This document shows, piece after piece, positions 19,055-29,559 of a DNA stretch of 45,834 nt. The stretch is from positions 22,811 to 68,644 of the forward strand of contig DLQO01000012.1 of assembly GCA_002478765.1 (NCBI GenBank). Direction: 5' to 3'. The notes beneath the pieces were generated by a model, which searched no databases, had not been told where the DNA came from, and saw only the letters and a program-made list of their open reading frames with translations. The DNA is from Flavobacteriales bacterium UBA7430. GTDB lineage: Bacteria; Bacteroidota; Bacteroidia; Flavobacteriales; UBA7430. The stretch's first letter is position 1. Each line of letters begins with the position of its first letter. Both the position numbers and the translations under genes were made by a program.

Positions 19055-19178
19055 AGAATACACAATTTTACATAATATGTATTATAAGACTCATTGTTGG
19101 TTTGAAGCTTTATATATATTACAAAAGTTAAGTAGTAAAACAGTGTTTAAGTAAAAGTACTATAAATCACAAAGTTAA
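19055..19178 (+). promoter_or_regulatory. Upstream region of the carotenoid operon
   Basis: A 13-nt palindrome TACATAATATGTA (19069-19081) lies about 100 nt upstream of crtI. Closer in are repeats of AGTAAAA, but no clean TAnnTTTG box. The promoter may therefore need an activator or an alternative sigma factor; this is inference from absence. Confidence 0.3.
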
Positions 19179-20666
19179 ATGACGACAAACAAAAAGATTG
19201 GGATTATTGGTTCAGGTTTTTCAGGATTAGCAGCAGCTTCCGTCTTGGCAAAAGAAAATCACTCTGTGCATGTCTTTGAGAAAAATGATCAGATTGGTGG
19301 CCGTGCTCGAAAATTCTCTGCAGAAGGATTTACATTTGATATGGGACCAAGTTGGTATTGGATGCCTGATGTAATTGAGAAGTTTTACAATAAATTCAAC
19401 CACACCACATCTGATTTTTATGAGTTGATAAAATTAGACCCAGGGTTTAAAGTGATTTTTAAAGATGCAGATGCTGTAAGCATCCCTGCCAAATGGGAAG
19501 AACTCTGTCAATTGTTTGAAGATATTGAGACTGGCGCAGCAGATAAATTGCGTAAATTTATGTCTGGAGCAGAATATAAATACAATATTGGTGTTAACGA
19601 TTTGGTCTATCAACCTGGCCTTTCAATACTCGAGGTTCTCCGAATGGATTTGGTTATGGGTGTTTTCAAATTGGATGTATTTTCTTCCTTCAGAACCCAT
19701 GTAAGAAAATACTTTAAAGACCCTAGATTGGTTGCTATTATGGAGTTTCCTGTTTTATTTTTAGGTGCCATGCCTAAAGACACTCCTGCTCTGTATAGTT
19801 TAATGAATTTCGCAGGAATGAAACAAGGTACCTTCTACCCTATGGGCGGGTTTTCAAAAATACCAGAAGCTATGAAGAAAATAGCTCTGGAACAAGGTGT
19901 TGAATTTCATCTCAATCACGATGTTAAAGAAATAGTACTAGACCATAACAGAGCCACACACTTAAGATTTGACCATAAGAATGAATCTGTTGATTCAATT
20001 ATTGCCTCTGCTGATTATCATCATGTTGAACAAGTATTGCTGCCAGAGTCGCATAGAAATTACAACGAGAAATATTGGAACAACAGAGTTTTTGCACCAT
20101 CGAGTTTACTTTTTTACTTGGGTGTAGATAAAAAAGTGCCGAATTTAGATCACCACAATTTGTTTTTTGATGAAGATTTAGACCAACATGCAGAAGAACT
20201 TTATGTCAACAAATCTTGGCCATCAAAACCGTTATTTTACGTTTGCTGTCCCTCTAAAACGGATGAAAGTGTTGCTCCAGAAGGTAAAGAAAATGTATTC
20301 TTATTGATGCCTTTAGCTCCTGGCCTAGAGGACGGCGAAGCTCTCAGAGAAACGTATTTTGACATCATGATGGATCGGCTAGAAGCCTATACGAAATCTG
20401 ATATTAGAGCACACATCTCATACAAAAGAAGTTATTGTATTTCAGATTTTGAATCTGATTACAATGCTTACAAAGGAAATGCATACGGCTTGGCCAACAC
20501 TCTACTCCAAACCGCGAATCTAAAACCTAAGATTAAAAACAATAAAATTGATAACTTATACTACACCGGTCAACTTACCGTTCCTGGCCCTGGAGTACCT
20601 CCTTCCATCATTTCCGGTCAAGTTGCTGCAGATCAGTTGTTAAAATCTATTAAAAAGTCTAAATAA
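19179..20666 (+). CDS. crtI: Phytoene desaturase
   Basis: 495 residues. This FAD enzyme desaturates phytoene towards lycopene at the membrane. The N-terminal dinucleotide fold is GSGFSGLAAASVLAKE (GxGxxG at 11-16), followed by EKNDQIGGRARKFSAEGFTFDMGPSWYWMPD. The C-terminal FAD-binding signature is NLYYTGQLTVPGPGVPPSII. The length is normal for bacterial CrtI. Its stop overlaps the crtB start (TAATG), giving translational coupling. Other CrtI-like oxidases (diapophytoene or carotene types) share the fold, but the pairing with crtB and crtZ favours C40 phytoene. Confidence 0.93.
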   Translation: MTTNKKIGIIGSGFSGLAAASVLAKENHSVHVFEKNDQIGGRARKFSAEGFTFDMGPSWYWMPDVIEKFYNKFNHTTSDFYELIKLDPGFKVIFKDADAVSIPAKWEELCQLFEDIETGAADKLRKFMSGAEYKYNIGVNDLVYQPGLSILEVLRMDLVMGVFKLDVFSSFRTHVRKYFKDPRLVAIMEFPVLFLGAMPKDTPALYSLMNFAGMKQGTFYPMGGFSKIPEAMKKIALEQGVEFHLNHDVKEIVLDHNRATHLRFDHKNESVDSIIASADYHHVEQVLLPESHRNYNEKYWNNRVFAPSSLLFYLGVDKKVPNLDHHNLFFDEDLDQHAEELYVNKSWPSKPLFYVCCPSKTDESVAPEGKENVFLLMPLAPGLEDGEALRETYFDIMMDRLEAYTKSDIRAHISYKRSYCISDFESDYNAYKGNAYGLANTLLQTANLKPKIKNNKIDNLYYTGQLTVPGPGVPPSIISGQVAADQLLKSIKKSK

Positions 20667-21499
20667 TGCAGTTGTACGATCAAATTTCCAATCAAAGTAG
20701 TAAAATGATTACACGTGCTTACAGTACGAGTTTTTCACTTGGTATCTACTATCTAGATCGCAAGATTCATGCACCGATCTATTCCATTTACGGTTTTGTT
20801 CGTTTGGCTGATGAAATCGTAGATAGTTTTCATGGATACGATAAAGCAAGTTTGTTAAAAAAGTTTCGTGAAGATACAGTACTCGCGATCGAAGAAGGTA
20901 TAAGCCTAAACCCTATTTTACATAGTTTTCAAACCGTTTATCATAAGTATTCTATGGAATGGGAATTGGTAGACCTGTTCTTAAAGAGTATGGAGATGGA
21001 TTTAAAGCAAACAGAATATAATGCTCAACAATACGATCAATACATACTCGGATCTGCAGAGGTTGTAGGTTTGATGTGTTTGTGTGTCTTCACCGATAAT
21101 GACAACAAGCAATACCAAAAACTAAAACCGTTTGCAATGAAATTGGGCTCAGCGTTTCAAAAGGTGAACTTTTTAAGAGATGCTAAAGCTGATTATGAAG
21201 CTTTGGGAAGAACTTACTTTCCTTCTGTTGATATGGCTAATTTCTCAGAGGCAGACAAAGCGAGTATCGAAGCGGAGATTTCAGATGAATTTGCCGAAGC
21301 TCTTGTGGGTATCAAACAACTACCTGAAAATGCTCGAAAAGGTGTTTATTTGGCTTATTTCTATTACAAAAAACTATTTTTAAAAATTAAAAAACTACCT
21401 CCAAATAAGGTCATGGATTCTAGAATTCGTATTCCCAATGTCCAAAAAATTGCTCTACTCGTTCAATCCTCGATTAGGATAAAACTGAATGCACTATGA
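20666..21499 (+). CDS. crtB: Phytoene synthase
   Basis: 277 residues. It condenses two geranylgeranyl diphosphates into phytoene. Both magnesium-binding aspartate motifs are present: D49-E-I-V-D53, and D172-A-K-A-D176 in VNFLRDAKADYEALGRTYFP. The start STSFSLGIYYL is typical. The gene overlaps crtI by one base and the next gene by four bases (ATGA). It belongs to the squalene/phytoene synthase family; its neighbours make the phytoene call secure. Confidence 0.94.
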   Translation: MQLYDQISNQSSKMITRAYSTSFSLGIYYLDRKIHAPIYSIYGFVRLADEIVDSFHGYDKASLLKKFREDTVLAIEEGISLNPILHSFQTVYHKYSMEWELVDLFLKSMEMDLKQTEYNAQQYDQYILGSAEVVGLMCLCVFTDNDNKQYQKLKPFAMKLGSAFQKVNFLRDAKADYEALGRTYFPSVDMANFSEADKASIEAEISDEFAEALVGIKQLPENARKGVYLAYFYYKKLFLKIKKLPPNKVMDSRIRIPNVQKIALLVQSSIRIKLNAL

Positions 21500-21993
21500 T
21501 GAAAATCTTTTTGATATTCTCACTCCTCGCTCCTGTCTTCGGGTATGCTAACGATTGTGGGTTGATAAAGGTCAGGAGTATGTATGAGAAATCTGTTTCA
21601 TCAGAAAGCGTTACAGAGAATCTGATTGAGCAATTAAATAGTTGTCCGGAAAGCACGGTTTTAGATGCATACATGGGTGCTGCACAGATGATTTTAGCGA
21701 AGCATGCATGGAATCCTATTCGTAAGTCTAGTTTGTTTTTCAGTGGCAAAAATATCTTAGAGAAAACTATTCTTCGTAATTTTGATGCAATCGAATTGCG
21801 CTTTTTAAGATTAACTATTCAGTTATCTATTCCTAGTTTTTTAGGTTATAAGTCCTCGATAGAGATTGATAAGCAATTCATTTTGAGTAATTACTTGAAT
21901 TTAAACGATGTTGATCTAAAAACACGAATTAAATCATTCATTATAAATTCTGGTTGTTTTACCCAAAGCGACATAAAGTACATTCAATTATAA
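21496..21993 (+). CDS. Secreted protein of unknown function inside the carotenoid operon
   Basis: 165 residues, no family recognised. Residues 1-18 look like a signal peptide (KIFLIFSLLAPVFGYAND). The mature part has the landmarks AYMGAAQMILAKHAWNPIRK, AIELRFLRLTIQLSIPSFLGYK and EIDKQFILSNYLN, and is mainly helical, with three cysteines. It overlaps crtB by ATGA and idi by TAATG, so it is translated with the pigment enzymes. From memory, similar proteins sit beside crtB in other flavobacteria, which would make it a conserved pigment accessory protein; this was not checked. It is not a lycopene cyclase: it is too short and lacks a cyclase dinucleotide fold. Confidence 0.8.
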   Translation: MMKIFLIFSLLAPVFGYANDCGLIKVRSMYEKSVSSESVTENLIEQLNSCPESTVLDAYMGAAQMILAKHAWNPIRKSSLFFSGKNILEKTILRNFDAIELRFLRLTIQLSIPSFLGYKSSIEIDKQFILSNYLNLNDVDLKTRIKSFIINSGCFTQSDIKYIQL

Positions 21994-22526
21994 TGGAGAT
22001 CGAAAAAGTAATTTTAGTTGATGAATTGAATCGTGAATTAGGCGAAATGGAGAAGATGGAAGCCCATTCTAAAGGTCTCTTGCATAGAGCTGTTTCCGTA
22101 TTCATTTTTAACAACGACAATGAATTGCTACTACAGAAAAGAGCACATCACAAGTATCATTCTGCAGATTTATGGACCAATACTTGTTGTACTCATCCGC
22201 GTCCGGGTGAGAATACTTATGATGCAGCTGTGAGACGATTAAAGGAGGAAATGGGGATGACATCAGACCTAGAATTGGTTCATCATTTCGTTTATCAGAC
22301 TTCTTTCGATAATGGTCTTATTGAAAATGAGTTCGATCATGTTTATATTGGGTTTACTGATGTGAAACCTGTTCTGAATCCTGAAGAAGCTTCTGAATAC
22401 AAATACATGAGTTTTCAAGATTTAAGTGCATCATTACAGCACGATCCTAAAGATTATACCAGTTGGTTTAAAGTTTGTTTTGAAGAAGTTAAATCCATTG
22501 TCTTAGAAAAGACTCATCATAAATAA
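21993..22526 (+). CDS. idi: Isopentenyl-diphosphate delta-isomerase, type 1
   Basis: 177 residues from the ATG at 21993, which overlaps the previous stop as TAATG. The frame stays open to an earlier ATG at 21954, but those 13 residues lie inside the neighbour's end and do not fit the family. It interconverts IPP and DMAPP and so supplies prenyl units to the pathway. It is a Nudix-fold type 1 enzyme with catalytic C66 in WTNTCCTHPRPGE and E113 in IENEFDHVYIG, equivalent to E. coli C67 and E116. Confidence 0.94.
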   Translation: MEIEKVILVDELNRELGEMEKMEAHSKGLLHRAVSVFIFNNDNELLLQKRAHHKYHSADLWTNTCCTHPRPGENTYDAAVRRLKEEMGMTSDLELVHHFVYQTSFDNGLIENEFDHVYIGFTDVKPVLNPEEASEYKYMSFQDLSASLQHDPKDYTSWFKVCFEEVKSIVLEKTHHK

Positions 22527-22530
22527 AAGA

Positions 22531-23001
22531 ATGTCTATGGAACTGCTTTTAAATCTTTCAATCGTAATCCTAACATTTATTGTTATGGAAGGCGTCGCAT
22601 GGTTTACACACAAATATGTGATGCATGGTTTTTTATGGTATTTGCACAAGGATCATCATGTGCCGAATCACGAGAAAGTTTTTGAAAAAAACGATTATTT
22701 CTTTTTAATTTTCGCCATTCCAGGAATCCTTTGTATTCTTTATGGTGTTGAGCAAGGCATGAACTTTTATTTTTGGATTGGAATTGGAATTACCCTGTAC
22801 GGTTCTGCCTACTTTTTTATTCATGACTTATTTATTCACCAAAGAATTCGTGTACTAAGAAACACTAAGAACTATTATTTCAAAGCGATCCGAAAGGCTC
22901 ATAAAGTTCATCATAAGAACATAGCTAAAAAAGATGGAGAGTGTTTTGGGATGTTGTTTGTACCCAAAAAGTATTTCAAACGACCTCATAGGGTTGATTA
23001 G
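22531..23001 (+). CDS. crtZ: Beta-carotene hydroxylase (zeaxanthin-forming)
   Basis: 156 residues, an integral membrane di-iron hydroxylase of the fatty-acid hydroxylase superfamily. The histidine clusters are H27-xxxx-H32, H39-xx-HH (42-43), H98-xxxx-H103 and H124-xx-HH (127-128), with hydrophobic segments at about 5-22, 56-72 and 78-96. It hydroxylates the beta-ionone rings, which requires a cyclised substrate, yet no lycopene cyclase gene is in this operon. It begins 4 nt after idi. Its stop overlaps the stop of the converging GreA-like gene by four bases. Confidence 0.92.
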   Translation: MSMELLLNLSIVILTFIVMEGVAWFTHKYVMHGFLWYLHKDHHVPNHEKVFEKNDYFFLIFAIPGILCILYGVEQGMNFYFWIGIGITLYGSAYFFIHDLFIHQRIRVLRNTKNYYFKAIRKAHKVHHKNIAKKDGECFGMLFVPKKYFKRPHRVD

Positions 23002-23459
23002 ATGACCTGTTCAATGTAATAGTTGCTTTTATTGAAAATTACGGTATCTTTTGGTGCGGATCCGAGTAGCTTTTGCCCTACGGGTGAACCGGGGGAAATT
23101 ACATACACCTCGTTATTATTGATTAGCACCTTCCCCAATCCGGTTGCTATATAAAACAGACCCTTATTGGTTTTAATTAATGCACCTGCTTGAGCAAAGC
23201 TCTTGGGCTTTGTATTGATTTGAGTTAACAGATTCATTATTTTTTGAGCTTCTAAAAGTTGCCTGCTGTGGTTATCTTGCTCAATATGTATCATTGCTCT
23301 TGCAGTTTCATGTTTATCTCCTGCGGTACTTTTTGTCGCACTATTTAAGTCAATGAGATTTGACTTGAGTAGATCATTTAAACGTTTTATTTTTTCACGT
23401 GTACTATTCAAGCAATATTGATGTAATGCTTCTTTAAATTGAATATCTATCGAAATCAT
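22998..23459 (-). CDS. GreA/GreB C-terminal-domain-like protein
   Basis: 153 residues. The first half is helical and charged (about 1-75). The second half resembles the FKBP-like C-terminal domain of GreA/GreB, with VISPGSPVGQKLLGSAPKDTVIFN matching the SPxGxALLGKxxGD pattern. The acidic tip needed for transcript cleavage by RNA polymerase is not evident in the N-terminal helices, so it may bind polymerase without the classical Gre activity. It follows the DUF6913-like gene by 7 nt, third in the ligA transcript. From memory, relatives are sometimes labelled 3-oxoacyl-ACP synthase in databases; nothing in the sequence supports that. Confidence 0.7.
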   Translation of the reverse strand: MISIDIQFKEALHQYCLNSTREKIKRLNDLLKSNLIDLNSATKSTAGDKHETARAMIHIEQDNHSRQLLEAQKIMNLLTQINTKPKSFAQAGALIKTNKGLFYIATGLGKVLINNNEVYVISPGSPVGQKLLGSAPKDTVIFNKSNYYIEQVI

Positions 23460-23466
23460 GTCAAAT

Positions 23467-26084
<2,618 letters not shown>

Positions 26085-26086
26085 TT

Positions 26087-26108
26087 ATTGTTTACTAAAT
26101 TAAACAAT
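26087..26108. repeat. AT-rich inverted repeat between prmC and ligA
   Basis: ATTGTTTA (26087-26094) and TAAACAAT (26101-26108) form a perfect 8-bp stem with loop CTAAAT directly after the prmC stop. No T-run follows on either strand, so it is a poor terminator. It could stabilise the prmC 3' end or bind a regulator of ligA. Confidence 0.35.
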
Positions 26109-26960
26109 TTAAACATTCAATAATGCTTTTATCATGCGATCTTTTCCTTGCATGTCTTGACGAATTTCTATGGAACTAAAGCCCTTGTTTTTTAATAAAT
26201 GCTTCACTTCAAGTGCTTTTAACTCATGTATCTCAAAGTATAGAATTCCTCCTGGATTTAGAACTCTAGAAGCAATCTCGGTAATTTTACTGTAATACTT
26301 TAAAGCATCATTGTTTGGGACAAATAATGCCAAATGTGGCTCATAGTCTACAACGTTTGAGGACATCAACTCTTTGTCAGAATCTAACACATAGGGTGGG
26401 TTGCTTACGATTACATCGTAAGTTGATAATGCATTCAAAACATCAAGATTGAGGATGTCTGCCAAAATGAAGTTGATTTTGACGTTTAAACGCTTGGCAT
26501 TGCATGCAGCGATTTTTAGTGCTCCCTCAGATATATCTAGGGTAGTGACACTTGCGGTGCTGTTTTTTGCTAGCGAAATAGGAATGCATCCTGATCCCGT
26601 TCCAATATCTAATATTGATTTATCATTGGTTTGGTCTTTTAGCATCCAAGCCACCAATTCTTCTGTCTCAGGACGAGGAATTAATACTTCTTCATTGATG
26701 CTAAACTTATGACCGTAAAACCACGAATAACCAACAATTTGTTGAATAGGTTTGTGTTCTGCCAACAATTCAACCATCTGCTGAACTTTGATTACAGATT
26801 TTTCATCTAATAGATCTTCTGCATTCATGATGGCATCTGTGGGACTGAAATCGAAAAGATATTCCAAGATCCAGAGATTGAAACTTCTTCGTTCTGTGTT
26901 GGGATATTTTTCATTCAGCATTTGATCCAAATAACGGCGAATATCTTTAACTTTTTGCAT
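26109..26960 (-). CDS. prmC: Release factor glutamine methyltransferase
   Basis: 283 residues. It methylates the GGQ glutamine of peptide chain release factors using SAM. The N-terminal helical substrate domain is about 1-75. The SAM motif is LDIGTGSGCIPISLA (117-131), and the catalytic NPPY is N187-Y190 in IVSNPPYVL. IPRPETEELV (94-103) is characteristic. It diverges from ribD across 36 nt and lies upstream of ligA on the same strand with a 93-nt gap. Confidence 0.94.
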   Translation of the reverse strand: MQKVKDIRRYLDQMLNEKYPNTERRSFNLWILEYLFDFSPTDAIMNAEDLLDEKSVIKVQQMVELLAEHKPIQQIVGYSWFYGHKFSINEEVLIPRPETEELVAWMLKDQTNDKSILDIGTGSGCIPISLAKNSTASVTTLDISEGALKIAACNAKRLNVKINFILADILNLDVLNALSTYDVIVSNPPYVLDSDKELMSSNVVDYEPHLALFVPNNDALKYYSKITEIASRVLNPGGILYFEIHELKALEVKHLLKNKGFSSIEIRQDMQGKDRMIKALLNV

Positions 26961-26984
26961 AGCCTAAAACTAAAGCATTTTGAC

Positions 26985-26992
26985 TATTTTTG
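26985..26992 (+). promoter_or_regulatory. -7 promoter box of ribD, almost leaderless
   Basis: TATTTTTG matches TAnnTTTG and ends only 4 nt before the ribD ATG. The -33 candidate TTTG at 26954-26957 is 27 nt upstream, longer than ideal. If used, the mRNA would have almost no 5' leader. Confidence 0.4.
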
Positions 26993-26996
26993 AGGC

Positions 26997-28031
26997 ATGC
27001 ATAGGGATGAAATTTACATGAAAAGATGCTTGGAGCTAGCGGCGATGGGATTGGGTAAGACTTATCCCAACCCGATGGTTGGGTCAGTAATAGTTCATCG
27101 AGATGTTATTATTGGCGAAGGTTGGCATGAAAAAGCAGGGTGTCCTCACGCTGAAGTCCACGCGATTTCATCGGTCAAAAATAAATCATTATTGGAAGAG
27201 TCTACTTTGTATGTTAATTTAGAACCTTGTGCGCACTATGGAAAAACACCTCCATGTGCAGGGTTAATCATCAAACATAAAATTCCTAATGTTGTTGTGG
27301 GTTGTGTAGATCCATTTTCAGAAGTGTCTGGAAAGGGCATTGAATTGATGCGATCTGCAGGTATTTGTGTTAAGGTTGGTGTTATGGAGCAGGAATGCGA
27401 AGACTCCCACAAGCGATTTTTCACATTTCACAAAAAACAAAGACCCTACATCATCCTGAAGTGGGCAGAAACGAAAGACGGGTTCATAGCACCCATAAAT
27501 CAGATGCCCGGAAAACCTTTATGGATTACAAATTCAGAGTCCAAAAAACGTGTTCATAAATGGCGCACTGAAGAAGCCTCTATCTTAGCAGGTACCACAA
27601 CGATAGAGATGGACAATCCAGAATTAACGGCCAGGTTATGCGAAGGCAATCAACCTTTGCGCTTAATCCTAGATCGAAGTCTAAGGCTTTCAACAGAATT
27701 AAATGTTTTTGATGACTCTACAAAAACTTTAGTTTTCACAACGAAATATAGAAAGGATACGGATGTGACTGAATACATAAAGATAAATTTCGATTTTCTC
27801 CATCAAGAAATTGTGAAAGAATTGTTCGAGAGAAACATTCAATCAATTCTTATTGAGGGAGGGAGAGAAACCTTACAATCTTTTATTGATATCGATTTGT
27901 GGGATGAAGCTAGAGTATTTATTGGCTGCGAAAAAATCTGCAAAGGAATTACAGCTCCATTGCTAAACTCCTCAAAGAAAAGTGTAGATTCTTTTTCTAC
28001 TGACCAGTTGATTGTTCATTATAATGTTTAA
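26997..28031 (+). CDS. ribD: Bifunctional riboflavin deaminase/reductase
   Basis: 344 residues. It carries out two successive riboflavin steps. The N-terminal cytidine-deaminase-like domain binds zinc through H51-A-E53, C78 and C87 (PCAHYGKTPPC). The C-terminal DHFR-like reductase domain runs from about 150 (YIILKWAETKDGFIA, then SILIEGGRETLQSFI). The start MHRDEIYMKRCLELA fits the family better than the internal ATG at 27018. No FMN riboswitch is present. It stops 2 nt before the end of the converging secreted-protein gene. Confidence 0.93.
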   Translation: MHRDEIYMKRCLELAAMGLGKTYPNPMVGSVIVHRDVIIGEGWHEKAGCPHAEVHAISSVKNKSLLEESTLYVNLEPCAHYGKTPPCAGLIIKHKIPNVVVGCVDPFSEVSGKGIELMRSAGICVKVGVMEQECEDSHKRFFTFHKKQRPYIILKWAETKDGFIAPINQMPGKPLWITNSESKKRVHKWRTEEASILAGTTTIEMDNPELTARLCEGNQPLRLILDRSLRLSTELNVFDDSTKTLVFTTKYRKDTDVTEYIKINFDFLHQEIVKELFERNIQSILIEGGRETLQSFIDIDLWDEARVFIGCEKICKGITAPLLNSSKKSVDSFSTDQLIVHYNV

Positions 28032-28033
28032 AT

Positions 28034-28690
28034 TTATTCAATAACAAGATATCCGTAGCCGAAGGACCTTCCTACTGCACAATCATAGCTTTCAAATTCA
28101 AGGGTTATTTCATCATCAATATCGAATTGACTTAGATCAAACTGATCGGAAGCCCAATTGGACCATCTTATGATTCTTTGATCAGAATATTTTTCTGTAT
28201 TGAAATCAATATGTTTTGAGTATGGTGTGACTTCTAAAGGTATTTCCACTAACAGATCATTTACATAAATTTTTATTTCAAATTTAGGTTGAATCTCCAA
28301 ATCAATATTTGCAGCTGTTGTATGAAACACCAATGCATATTTGTAGTTTACAGTTCCAGAATTATTGTCTGAGTCTACGCGTAAAGTATAGCATATTTTT
28401 TCACTTTGAGATCCATTGTTGCTGTTGCCAAGTCGAATCGATGACTTCTCACCTTCCGGAATCAATGCAAGTTTTGATGAAGTATTGATGTCATAACCTT
28501 GGTTTGTGTTGATGCTATGTCGAGCATCATGCGTTGGTGAATTAATCTTACACCTTACCGTTTCAATATTAGCAGACTCATATCCAAAGCCAATCAACAG
28601 CTCATAATTATCCATATTTATCAAATTAATATCATACCGTTCTTGACCATTAAGAGTCATCCCTACAATTATAGAAATCAAAAGAAACAT
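28034..28690 (-). CDS. Small secreted protein made of one adhesin-type beta domain
   Basis: 218 residues from the ATG at 28690, where a signal peptide begins (MFLLISIIVGMTLNGQ). The frame extends to a TTG at 28723, but that overlaps a promoter box. The mature part resembles a beta-sandwich domain common in giant Bacteroidota gliding/T9SS adhesins: SSIRLGN, EKICYTLRVD, YKYALVFH, QPKFEIKIYV, then WSNWASDQFDLSQF and the closing DCAVGRSFGYGYLVIE. Here the domain stands alone, with no repeats and no T9SS sorting tail. The resemblance is from memory of motif order; the function is unknown. Composite site B lies upstream. Confidence 0.65.
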   Translation of the reverse strand: MFLLISIIVGMTLNGQERYDINLINMDNYELLIGFGYESANIETVRCKINSPTHDARHSINTNQGYDINTSSKLALIPEGEKSSIRLGNSNNGSQSEKICYTLRVDSDNNSGTVNYKYALVFHTTAANIDLEIQPKFEIKIYVNDLLVEIPLEVTPYSKHIDFNTEKYSDQRIIRWSNWASDQFDLSQFDIDDEITLEFESYDCAVGRSFGYGYLVIE

Positions 28691-28720
28691 TTTCACACAT
28701 TTAAGTTTAATACAATCATG

Positions 28721-28728
28721 CAAATATA
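28721..28728 (-). promoter_or_regulatory. -7 box for the small secreted protein
   Basis: On the minus strand this reads TATATTTG, a full match to TAnnTTTG, 30 nt before the ATG at 28690. It overlaps the upstream TTG start, which supports choosing the internal ATG. Confidence 0.45.
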
Positions 28729-28773
28729 TAATTATATGTTACTTTAATCGTGCTTTGTTTCTTGATTTACATG

Positions 28774-28838
28774 GGTGAAATCACTCATTTTTTAATAGGT
28801 AGTAACACCTATAATTTTTTACGAATATAAGTTGTATA
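28774..28838. promoter_or_regulatory. Composite palindrome element (site B)
   Basis: GGGTGAAATCACTC at 28774-28787 is a near palindrome, followed by CATT, a T-run, GTAAC, ACCTAT and TTGTATA at 28832-28838. The same blocks occur at 587-650 in the same order and nearly the same spacing. It lies between the divergent secreted-protein and YigZ genes and could serve either. Confidence 0.45.
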
Positions 28839-28919
28839 ACTGAGTGAAATAGGAATCGTATGCGAACATGGTATTCGTGAAAATGACTTAAATTAGTCAG
28901 AAATAATTTTTCGTTTAAA

Positions 28920-29528
28920 ATGATGGAAATAGATTCATATACCACTATAGAAAAACCTGTAGAAGGATTTTACAAGGATCGCGGGTCAAAATTTTTTGGC
29001 TATGCAATTCCTTGTTTGAATGAAAATGAATTGAGAATAAAAATAGAGGAATTAAAAAAAGTGCATCATACGGCAAGACATTATTGTTATGCATATCGAT
29101 TCAAGACCGATTACTCTGTTTACCGGGTAAACGATGATGGGGAACCTACAAATGCTGCAGGGAAACCAATATTAGGTCAAATAGATGCTAGGAAATTGAC
29201 CAATATTGCTTTGATTGTCGTTCGGTATTTTGGAGGCACTAAATTAGGTGTTGGAGGCATGATGAATGCTTACAAAGAGGCGGCATCAATTACCTTAAAC
29301 ACTGCAGATGTTATAGAATGTACTGTTGATGATACGTTTCATGTTCATTGCGGTTATCCTGAAATAAACACGGTAATGAGATATATCAAAGATTTGGAGG
29401 TTACCATTTTGGAACAAAAATTAGAAATTGCCTGTGATATTTTTTTCACAAGCCGACAAAAAATGAGTCAAACGGTACTCGATAAATTTGAAGGTTTGAA
29501 AAATATAAAAATAAAAAAGGTTTCCTAA
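28920..29528 (+). CDS. YigZ/IMPACT family protein
   Basis: 202 residues, normal length. The N-terminal UPF0029/IMPACT domain is clear: EKPVEGFYKDRGSKFFGYAIPC, HHTARHYCYAYRF, DDGEPTNAAGKPILGQI and ALIVVRYFGGTKLGVGGMMNAYKEAA. The C-terminal ~70 residues are a ferredoxin-like RNA-binding-type domain. Eukaryotic IMPACT regulates translation through the Gcn1-Gcn2 system; the bacterial role is not settled. The peptidase gene starts 31 nt downstream, so they probably share a transcript. Confidence 0.9.
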   Translation: MMEIDSYTTIEKPVEGFYKDRGSKFFGYAIPCLNENELRIKIEELKKVHHTARHYCYAYRFKTDYSVYRVNDDGEPTNAAGKPILGQIDARKLTNIALIVVRYFGGTKLGVGGMMNAYKEAASITLNTADVIECTVDDTFHVHCGYPEINTVMRYIKDLEVTILEQKLEIACDIFFTSRQKMSQTVLDKFEGLKNIKIKKVS

Positions 29529-29559
29529 AATTAAAGATTACATATTTAACGACATTCAC

